Positions 38,989 through 44,423 of a DNA stretch of 44,423 bases are shown in pieces. The DNA comes from Acidimicrobiaceae bacterium (GTDB taxonomy: Bacteria; Actinomycetota; Acidimicrobiia; Acidimicrobiales; Ilumatobacteraceae). The stretch is from assembly GCA_020637235.1 (NCBI GenBank), contig JACJWG010000023.1, forward strand, positions 1 to 44,423. The letters run 5' to 3'. The notes under the pieces were generated by a model, which was given only the letters and a program-made list of their open reading frames with translations, searched no databases and had not been told where the DNA came from. A program made the translations under genes and the position numbers. Numbering within the stretch: position 1 is the stretch's first letter; every line of letters starts with the position of its first letter.

Positions 38989-39947
38989 GCGACGCCCCGG
39001 GCTGCGAGCAGATCGAGCAGGCGTGTGGTCTGCTCGGCCAAGGCGCCGCCGGTGGCGCGTTCGGTGGGGTAGTGGCCGCCCACGTTCACGACGCGCAGGT
39101 CCACGTCGTCGAGCACGGCTGCCAGGTCCCAGGCACCGTCCGGCGTGGTGCACGCGTCGTAGCGACCGGTCACGAGCGACACGTGGATGCCCTGCAGCCG
39201 GTGTGCATCGGCGAGCAGTTGGTCGTCGCGGAGGAAGAAGTCGTTCGTGGCGTAGTGCGAGAACACCCGGGCGTACGGCAGGCCGCGGTCGGGACGGGGG
39301 CCGGCGAGCGGCGCCTCCAGGTGCATGAAGGTCTCCTCGTACTGGTGGAGCGACTGACCGGCCCGCACGGCCATGTCCTCGTCGGTGCCGTTGATCATCT
39401 CGTGGTACGCGGCGCGCAGGTCGTGGCGTCGTGCCGGTGCGACCAGCGAGGCGAACTGCGTCCACGTGTCGGGGAAGAAGCGGCGCACACCCTGGTACCA
39501 CCACTCGGTGTCCGCCCGTCGGCAGAGCCAGACGCCACCCACCTTCACGGCGACGGTTCGGTCGGGATGTGCTTCGGCGTAGGCCAGCGCCACGGTGCTG
39601 CCCCACGAGAGGCCGCCGACGATCCAGCGTTCGATGCCGAGGTGCTCGCGCAGGGCCTCCATGTCGGCGATCGTGTGCTGCAACGAGTTGTGCTCGAGCG
39701 AGCCGACCGGGGTGCTCGCGCCACAGCCCCGCTGGTCGAACTGCACGATGTACATGCGGTCGGGGTCGAGCAGCCGTCGCAGGCCGGCGTTGCCCCGCCC
39801 GCCCGGCCCGCCGTGGCAGTCGACGTACGGCACACCGTCCGCAGCGCCGGCGGTGAACCAGTGGATGGCGTGGCCGTCGCTCACCGGGAGCATCCCCTCG
39901 GCCGTGTCGGGCGTGAACGGGAAGTACGGGTCGTCGATCCGGCGCAC
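38985..39947 (-). CDS. Proline iminopeptidase-like alpha/beta hydrolase (S33)
   Basis: 320 residues. Family features: VDCHGGPGGRGN (about 43-54, oxyanion loop), MYIVQFDQRGCGASTP (about 65-80), nucleophile elbow GLSWGST (S at about 114), catalytic aspartate in VTGRYDACTTPDGAWDL (about 265) and histidine in VNVGGHYPTE (about 293). Prolyl aminopeptidases release N-terminal proline, but many actinobacterial homologues hydrolyse amides or esters. GTG 39947 lies 6 nt after TACGGT, so it is leaderless. First gene of an operon continuing through serine hydrolase, DUF2817 and an enolase-superfamily enzyme. Confidence 0.9.
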   Translation of the reverse strand: MRRIDDPYFPFTPDTAEGMLPVSDGHAIHWFTAGAADGVPYVDCHGGPGGRGNAGLRRLLDPDRMYIVQFDQRGCGASTPVGSLEHNSLQHTIADMEALREHLGIERWIVGGLSWGSTVALAYAEAHPDRTVAVKVGGVWLCRRADTEWWYQGVRRFFPDTWTQFASLVAPARRHDLRAAYHEMINGTDEDMAVRAGQSLHQYEETFMHLEAPLAGPRPDRGLPYARVFSHYATNDFFLRDDQLLADAHRLQGIHVSLVTGRYDACTTPDGAWDLAAVLDDVDLRVVNVGGHYPTERATGGALAEQTTRLLDLLAARGVA

Positions 39948-39953
39948 GGCCGC

Positions 39954-39959
39954 ACCGTA
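39954..39959 (-). promoter_or_regulatory. TACGGT -10 box of the hydrolase operon
   Basis: TACGGT on the minus strand, 6 nt before GTG 39947; leaderless layout. No consensus -35. Confidence 0.5.
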
Positions 39960-40009
39960 GCACCGACCGGACCGCGGAACCGAAGAAAGCTCGGGTTCGG
40001 CGTGGGTGG

Positions 40010-40651
40010 TCAGCCGGCGTCGAGACCGTTCATCACCCGACGCGTGGCGTACTGGATGATCGCCCGGCCCTCGTCGAGGATCATCGGATCGCCGGAGCCG
40101 CCGTCGCGCAACGCCGTCTGCAGCACGGCGTCGCCCATGGCGAACACGAAGTCGAGCCGCTCGAATGTGTCGGGTCGGGTGGCGAAGATGCCGAGCGCCG
40201 TCGCCTGCTCGGCGATGTCGGCCACGAACGAACTCACGCGACGAGTGAGCCAGTCGCGGTGATGGCGTTGGAACAGCGTGGAGTTGCGCAGCGCGAGGAA
40301 CCCCGGCTGCTCACGGTACAGCTGGAGATACGTGTCGAACAGTGCGTCGACGAGTTGGCGGAGGTTCCGTGGTGGGTCGGTGCGCAGGTCGAGCAACAGC
40401 TCGTCGTGTCGCTCGAGCACCCGTGACATCGCTGCATCCACGACCGACGGGAGGTCCTCGAAGTACTCGTACAACGACCCGAGCGGGACGCCGGCCCGGG
40501 CGGCGACGTCGGCGGTGGTGAGGTCGGATGCTCGTTCCACCTCGCCGACGAGCTCGAGCAGGGCTGCGATCACGGCATCGACCCGCGCGCGGGAGCGTGC
40601 CTGCTGTGGGGTGCGACGCAGGCCGACGGGCGGCGAGGGGGTGCCGGTCAC
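40010..40651 (-). CDS. TetR-family transcriptional regulator
   Basis: 213 residues. TPQQARSRARVDAVIAALLE leads into the HTH (about 18-62) with LTTADVAARAGVPLGSLYEY, then FEDLPSVVDAAM. The ligand domain has no assignable signature. GTG 40651 is 6 nt downstream of TACGCT (40663-40658), a leaderless layout. It is divergent from the leucyl aminopeptidase gene and could control it: an imperfect inverted repeat GAACCGAA-N5-TTCGGGTTTC (40702-40724) covers the aminopeptidase -10 box. Confidence 0.88.
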   Translation of the reverse strand: MTGTPSPPVGLRRTPQQARSRARVDAVIAALLELVGEVERASDLTTADVAARAGVPLGSLYEYFEDLPSVVDAAMSRVLERHDELLLDLRTDPPRNLRQLVDALFDTYLQLYREQPGFLALRNSTLFQRHHRDWLTRRVSSFVADIAEQATALGIFATRPDTFERLDFVFAMGDAVLQTALRDGGSGDPMILDEGRAIIQYATRRVMNGLDAG

Positions 40652-40657
40652 GGTCCG

Positions 40658-40716
40658 AGCGTATCGTCCTGTTGCGACCGCCGCCCGTTGCCAGTCGACG
40701 AGAACCGAACTATCTT
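40658..40716. promoter_or_regulatory. Divergent promoters of tetR and the M17 aminopeptidase gene
   Basis: Minus strand -10 TACGCT (40663-40658). Plus strand: -35 TTGCCA (40688-40693), 17-bp spacer, -10 TATCTT (40711-40716), a good sigma-70-like promoter giving a leader of about 35 nt. The imperfect inverted repeat 40702-40724 overlaps this -10. Confidence 0.6.
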
Positions 40717-40757
40717 CGGGTTTCGAGCCATCGACGACGATGTGCGAGGAGGCGTGG

Positions 40758-42197
40758 ATGAGCACGGTCGAGATCACCTGGTCGGATGCCGCACCCGACG
40801 GCGCCGTGACGGCGCGCGGACGATTCGCCGGCGACCCCACCGACGCCTCGGTCGCTGCACAGCTGCGACTCGCGGGCTTCGATGCAGCGCCCGCGCAGAT
40901 TGCGGTCGTGGCCGGAGACGACGGACCCGAGTTCTGGGTGGGCCTCGGCCGGCGGGAGCGGATCGATGCCGGCGTGCTTCGCACCGCCACGGCCGCGCTC
41001 GTCCGGGCCGCGACCCGTGCACCACTGGTGTCGACGACCCTGGTGCGCGACGTGGCGGGACTGGTGCCGATCGACGTCGCTGCCTCGGCCGTCGCGAGCG
41101 CGGCGTCCTCGGCGCGCTACCGATTCGAGACCCATCGGTCGAGTCGTTCCACCGACGGGCCCGAACGTCTGCACCTCGTGGTCGACGAACCCGTGGGGAG
41201 CGAGATCGAGCGGTCGCTCACGGTGGTGCGCGGCGTGCTGCTGGCTCGCGATCTGGTGAACGAGCCGGGCGGCACACTCGTCGCTCCCGAGCTCGCACGC
41301 CGCTGCCTCGCACTCGACGAGCACGGCCTGCGCGTCGTCGTGCACGACCACGATGCCGTCGTGGCGCTCGGGATGGGTGGGCTGCTCGGCGTCAACCGTG
41401 GCAGCGAGCAGCCCGCCGCGTTCGTGGAGATCCACCACGAACCGGCCGGCGCCGAGGGGCGACCGCGACTCGCGCTCGTGGGCAAGGGCATCACCTTCGA
41501 CACCGGCGGCATCAACCTCAAGCACAACGCCTCGGCGCTGCTCGGCATGAAGACCGACATGGGTGGCGCGGCGGCGATCATCGGCGCGATGCAGGCGGTG
41601 GCCGAGCTCGGCCTGCCGCAACCGGTGTCGGCGTACCTGCCGCTCACCGACAACATGACCGGCGGCGACGCCACACGGCCAGGCGACGTGTTGCGCATGT
41701 ACGACGGCACCACGGTCGAGGTGGTCGACACCGATGCGGAAGGGCGCATCGTGCTCGGTGACGCCGTCGCCTTCGCCGCCGCCACCGCGCCGGCGGCGAT
41801 CGTCGACGTGGCCACTCTCACGCACACCGCCATGCACGTCACCGGTCAGCAGGTGGCGCCGTTCGTGAGCACCGCCGACTGGCTCGCCGACCAGGTGCGT
41901 GCGGCCTCGGACGCGACCACCGATCGGGTGTGGCGGATGCCGCGCGTGCCCGAGTACCGCGGCCTGCTGAAGTCGCGAGTGGCCGACATGTGCAACCGCA
42001 GCGAGGCTCCCGCTGCGTCGGCGTTCGCCGCCCTCTTCGTGGAGTCCTTCGCCGGAGGCGTGCCCTTCGCGCACATCGACATGGCGGCGGTGGTGACGTC
42101 CGACCGCGATCTGCCCGATCGTCCCGCAGGTGCCACCGGATGGGGTGTGGAGCTGCTCGTGCGCCTGGTGGAGCGGTTCGAGGCGGCCTCGACCTGA
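40758..42197 (+). CDS. Leucyl aminopeptidase family protein (M17)
   Basis: Cytosolic di-zinc/manganese aminopeptidase, 479 residues. N-terminal macro-like domain about 1-165, catalytic domain from about 170. Motifs: LALVGKGITFDTGGINLK (about 238-255; first catalytic K and D), KTDMGGAAAIIGAM (about 266), and the signature DTDAEGRIVLGDAV (about 325; usual form NTDAEGRL). ATG 40758 is set by AGGAGG (40747-40752); an upstream in-frame ATG is antisense to the regulator. Has its own leadered promoter, unlike many neighbours. Confidence 0.92.
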   Translation: MSTVEITWSDAAPDGAVTARGRFAGDPTDASVAAQLRLAGFDAAPAQIAVVAGDDGPEFWVGLGRRERIDAGVLRTATAALVRAATRAPLVSTTLVRDVAGLVPIDVAASAVASAASSARYRFETHRSSRSTDGPERLHLVVDEPVGSEIERSLTVVRGVLLARDLVNEPGGTLVAPELARRCLALDEHGLRVVVHDHDAVVALGMGGLLGVNRGSEQPAAFVEIHHEPAGAEGRPRLALVGKGITFDTGGINLKHNASALLGMKTDMGGAAAIIGAMQAVAELGLPQPVSAYLPLTDNMTGGDATRPGDVLRMYDGTTVEVVDTDAEGRIVLGDAVAFAAATAPAAIVDVATLTHTAMHVTGQQVAPFVSTADWLADQVRAASDATTDRVWRMPRVPEYRGLLKSRVADMCNRSEAPAASAFAALFVESFAGGVPFAHIDMAAVVTSDRDLPDRPAGATGWGVELLVRLVERFEAAST

Positions 42198-42265
42198 ACC
42201 GTCGACCGGGGAGCGGTGGCGTCAGGGCCGGCCGCCGTCGTGCCCGTCGCACGTATGGTGGACCC

Positions 42266-42469
42266 GTGAGCGAGATCGCCTCCACCATCGCCGGTGCAAC
42301 CACTCGCGTCGCCGCGTACGTCGTCGGGGTCGTGCCGGTCACCACGATCGACGACGCGTCCGTCCGCACCGAGCCAGGAGCGCAGGGACTCGCCGTCCTC
42401 CTGGGGGCGATGCTCGGCATCGGCGTGCTCGCCGCGCTCGCCGCCCGACAGGCCCGCCGCCGCCGCTGA
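42266..42469 (+). CDS. Small single-pass membrane protein, unknown
   Basis: 67 residues. Amphipathic N-terminus, then one predicted transmembrane helix at about 40-60 (GLAVLLGAMLGIGVLAALAA) and a terminal RQARRRR cluster, implying the C-terminus stays inside. GTG 42266 is 6 nt after TATGGT (42254-42259), matching the leaderless layout seen at other real genes, which is the main reason to call it. No family recognised. Confidence 0.55.
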   Translation: MSEIASTIAGATTRVAAYVVGVVPVTTIDDASVRTEPGAQGLAVLLGAMLGIGVLAALAARQARRRR

Positions 42470-42541
42470 GGACACCTGTCGCAACTCGGCGTGCACAGGC
42501 GTGAACGTTCAGCGCGTGTTCACCTCGACGTCGACTCCATG

Positions 42542-42578
42542 TCACTCGTCTGTGATTGACTCAATGGACGATGAGTGA
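42542..42578. promoter_or_regulatory. Nested dyad, candidate ArsR operator of the arsenic operon
   Basis: Two inverted repeats share one centre at 42560: inner ATTGA-C-TCAAT (42555-42565) and outer TCACTC (42542-42547) / GAGTGA (42573-42578). The dyad overlaps the start codon ATG 42571 and looks like the site of a dimeric winged-helix repressor. A further GTGAAC / GTTCAC repeat (42501-42523) lies upstream. Confidence 0.6.
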
Positions 42579-43275
42579 TCGACGGGCAGCCGAATGGCCG
42601 GAGGATCGAGGGCTCGCGGCACGCGCCGCGGTGTACGCCGCGGTCGGCGAACCCGCGCGACTGGCCATCGTGGACGAACTCGCGGTGAGCGATCGGTCGC
42701 CGAAGGAGCTCGCCGAGCACCTGGCCATCCCGTCCAACCTGCTCGCACACCATCTCGACGTCCTCGAAGCGGTCGGGCTGATCACGCGGGCACCGTCGGC
42801 CGGCGACCGGCGCCGCAGATACGTCCGGCTCGTACATCGTCGGGCAGCGGCGGTGGGCCTCCGCCGGCGCGCCTCGGCGGTGGGGGAGACGCTGTTCGTC
42901 TGCACCCAGAACTCGGCCCGCTCACAACTCGCAGCCGCGCTCTGGACGGCGCGCACCGGACACGTCGCCCGGTCGGCGGGTACCCGTCCCGCGCCGCGCG
43001 TGCACCGGGGTGCGGTGGCGGCGGCGAAGCGGGCCGGGCTCTCGCTCGCCGAGGCCGTGCCGGTGGAGCTGACCGGTGTGCCCGCCGGTGTGCAGGTGGT
43101 GACCGTCTGCGATCTGGTGCACGAAGAGCTCGAGGTCTCGCCCGAGTGGTGGCACTGGTCGATCCCGGACCCTGCGGCCGACGGTGGTGCAGCGGTGTTC
43201 GACGCCGTGGTTGCAGAGCTCGACGAACGGATCCGATCCGTCGCGGGTGTGACGGACGGAGGAGAGGTCCGATGA
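42571..43275 (+). CDS. ArsR repressor fused to an ArsC-like (low-molecular-weight phosphatase fold) domain
   Basis: 234 residues. Residues about 1-95 form an ArsR/SmtB winged helix (ARLAIVDELAVSDRSPKELA, SNLLAHHLDVLEAVGLI) without any cysteine, so the usual As(III)-thiol site is missing. Residues about 105-225 form an LMW-PTP/arsenate reductase domain: FVCTQNSARSQLAAALW contains the CX5R oxyanion loop, and DPA in WSIPDPAAD is the general-acid region. The second-cysteine segment reads VCDLVHEELEVSP, lacking the CP cysteine of thioredoxin-type ArsC. It may sense arsenate directly or reduce it with a mycothiol/mycoredoxin system. ATG 42571 is preferred over TTG 42556. Overlaps the GAPDH gene (ATGA). 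Confidence 0.88.
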   Translation: MSDRRAAEWPEDRGLAARAAVYAAVGEPARLAIVDELAVSDRSPKELAEHLAIPSNLLAHHLDVLEAVGLITRAPSAGDRRRRYVRLVHRRAAAVGLRRRASAVGETLFVCTQNSARSQLAAALWTARTGHVARSAGTRPAPRVHRGAVAAAKRAGLSLAEAVPVELTGVPAGVQVVTVCDLVHEELEVSPEWWHWSIPDPAADGGAAVFDAVVAELDERIRSVAGVTDGGEVR

Positions 43276-44294
43276 GCGTCCGGTTGGGGATCAACGGGTT
43301 CGGGAGGATGGGCCGCCTCGTCGTGCGAGCGCTCCAGCAGCATCCAGCGCTCGAGCTGGTGCACGTCAACGAGATCGAGGGTGGCGTCGACACGGCGGCG
43401 CACCTGCTCGCGTTCGACACGGTGCACGGCCACTATCCGGGCGACGTCGACGTCGACGGCGACGGGATGGTGATCGACGGTCGACCGGTGTCGTTCAGCG
43501 ACCACGCATCCCCCGGCGCGATCGACTGGGCGGCGCTCGGGGTCGATCTCGTCATCGAGTCGAGCGGGAAGTTCAAGACGGCCGAGGCGATCGAACCGCA
43601 CCTCGCTCGTGGGGCCGAGCGGGTGGTGGTGGCGTGCCCGGTGAAGAGCCCGGGCGTGTTGAACGTGGTGATGGGGTGCAACGACCACCTCTACGACCCG
43701 TCGGTGCATCGCATCGTGACCGCTGCGTCCTGCACCACCAACTGCCTGGCGCCGGTGGTGAAGGTGCTCCACGAGCAGATCGGGATCGAGCGCGGCGCGA
43801 TCACGACCGTGCACGACGTGACGAACACCCAGGTGATCGTCGATGCGCCGCACAAGGACCTCCGCCGGGCACGCTCCGCGCTGAACTCGCTCGTGCCCAC
43901 GTCGACGGGTTCGGCGACCGCGATCACCCTGATCTATCCAGAGCTGCAGGGCAAGCTGAACGGCATCGCCGTGCGGGTGCCGTTGCTGAACGCCTCGCTC
44001 ACCGACGGTGTGTTCACGATGTCGCGCGACGTCACCGTCGACGAGGTCAACACGATGCTCCGCGAGGCAGCGGAGGGTGAGCTGCGCGGCGTGCTCGGCT
44101 TCGAGGACCGCCCACTGGTGTCGGCCGACTACACGAACGACACGAGGTCGGGCATCGTCGACGGGCCGTCGACGATGGTGATCGACGGGCGGATGCTGAA
44201 GGTGCTCGTCTGGTACGACAACGAGTACGGCTACGTGCACCGGATGGCCGAGCTCGCCTCGATCGTGGGCGCCTCGATCGAGGCGGCTCGGTGA
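43272..44294 (+). CDS. Glyceraldehyde-3-phosphate dehydrogenase of the ArsJ arsenate-efflux type
   Basis: 340 residues of the GAPDH family: NAD fold VRLGINGFGRMGRLVVRA (3-20), catalytic ASCTTNCLAP (cysteine at about 155), HDVTNTQVIVD (catalytic histidine near 182), and C-terminal WYDNEYGYVHRM. In ars operons this enzyme uses arsenate in place of phosphate, giving 1-arseno-3-phosphoglycerate, which ArsJ exports. The assignment to that role rests on position: it is translationally coupled on both sides, to the ArsR-ArsC fusion (ATGA) and to arsJ (GTGA). A housekeeping role is less likely. Confidence 0.9.
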   Translation: MSVRLGINGFGRMGRLVVRALQQHPALELVHVNEIEGGVDTAAHLLAFDTVHGHYPGDVDVDGDGMVIDGRPVSFSDHASPGAIDWAALGVDLVIESSGKFKTAEAIEPHLARGAERVVVACPVKSPGVLNVVMGCNDHLYDPSVHRIVTAASCTTNCLAPVVKVLHEQIGIERGAITTVHDVTNTQVIVDAPHKDLRRARSALNSLVPTSTGSATAITLIYPELQGKLNGIAVRVPLLNASLTDGVFTMSRDVTVDEVNTMLREAAEGELRGVLGFEDRPLVSADYTNDTRSGIVDGPSTMVIDGRMLKVLVWYDNEYGYVHRMAELASIVGASIEAAR

Positions 44295-44423
44295 AGCTGC
44301 GCAACTACGTCCTCGTCACCGCCGGCTACTGGGTGTTCACGGTCACCGACGGCGCGCTCCGGATGCTGGTGCTGTTGCACTTCAACGAGCTCGGCTACTC
44401 GCCGGTGTCGATCGCCTTCTTGT
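44291..44423 (+). CDS. arsJ: ArsJ, organoarsenical (1-arseno-3-phosphoglycerate) efflux MFS permease, 5' part
   Basis: The first 44 codons are in the window: MKLRNYVLVTAGYWVFTVTD, then GALRMLVLLHFNELGYSP. This matches the strongly conserved ArsJ N-terminus (NY..VT..YW.FT.TDGALRMLVLLHF..LGY). GTG 44291 overlaps the GAPDH stop. Together the three genes form an arsenate detoxification unit in which the exported product falls apart to arsenate outside the cell. The rest of the gene lies beyond the window. Confidence 0.88.
   Translation, partial: MKLRNYVLVTAGYWVFTVTDGALRMLVLLHFNELGYSPVSIAFL

Noticed and set aside
43272..44294. Housekeeping gapA
   Set aside because: No pgk or tpi nearby; it is translationally coupled on both sides to arsR-arsC and arsJ, which fits the arsenate-specific paralogue.
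1..44423. tRNA or rRNA genes, phage or transposase genes
   Set aside because: No cloverleaf-like conserved arms, rRNA blocks, integrase or DDE/HUH motifs were noticed by eye; a tRNAscan and HMM search would be needed to exclude them formally.

Overview
The window is GC-rich (roughly 70%), densely packed and strongly third-position GC-biased, so nearly every real gene casts long antisense shadows. The gene content points to an actinobacterium: an F420-type luciferase-like oxidoreductase, a TIGR03086 (mycothiol-isomerase fold) protein, zinc-binding anti-sigma factors, and many genes that seem to be transcribed leaderless from TANNNT boxes 6-7 nt before the start codon. A halohydrin dehalogenase-like gene and a giant fused acyl-CoA carboxylase suggest an Acidimicrobiia/Ilumatobacter-like lineage; that placement is inference. 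No rRNA, tRNA, CRISPR array, transposase or phage gene was seen.

Layout. 1-5.8 kb: 3' part of a eukaryote-like multidomain carboxylase, a phosphopantetheinyl transferase, and an APH-fold phosphotransferase. 5.9-9 kb: LLM oxidoreductase, HTH regulator, the last codons of a lost ABC ATPase gene, a 3Fe-4S ferredoxin, and a TIGR03086 protein. 9.1-14.2 kb: a PAS-containing chemoreceptor, a TetR/amidohydrolase pair, and gpsA. 14.2-15.5 kb: a decayed island in which the C-terminal piece of zwf abuts an N-terminally truncated sugar ABC ATPase, flanked by palindromic repeats. 15.5-18.7 kb: DUF3179 lipoprotein-like protein, DoxX protein, and an ECF sigma factor between two ZAS zinc-finger proteins. 18.7-22.2 kb: bkd branched-chain 2-oxoacid dehydrogenase operon (E1alpha, E1beta, E2). 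22.2-28 kb: M20 peptidase, soluble PAS receptor-like protein, gdhA with a DksA-like gene, and an XRE-cupin regulator with a degenerate KaiC-like N-terminus. 28-33.6 kb: a guanidine-III riboswitch controlling an SMR guanidinium exporter, CBS protein, glycosyltransferase, a TetR/DUF3291 divergent pair around a perfect 26-bp palindrome, and an enoyl-CoA hydratase/halohydrin dehalogenase operon. 33.7-40 kb: a rifampicin-phosphotransferase-like protein lacking its ATP-grasp domain, and a four-gene hydrolase/enolase-superfamily operon. 40-42.5 kb: TetR, M17 leucyl aminopeptidase, small membrane protein. 42.5 kb to the end: an arsenate operon (ArsR-ArsC fusion, GAPDH, ArsJ).

Two window-wide themes stand out. 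First, nine copies of a 42-45 bp imperfect palindrome lie at gene 3' ends, all in the same orientation whatever the direction of the neighbouring genes, and two of them provide the stop codon of the adjacent reading frame. Second, operons are tightly coupled: eight gene junctions use a 4-bp ATGA or GTGA overlap, and at least eight transcription units start with apparently leaderless genes.

The most informative calls are the guanidine-III riboswitch/Gdx pair, the halohydrin dehalogenase with both family motifs intact, the arsenic operon whose repressor domain has no cysteine, and the co-oriented repeat family with its associated gene remnants.
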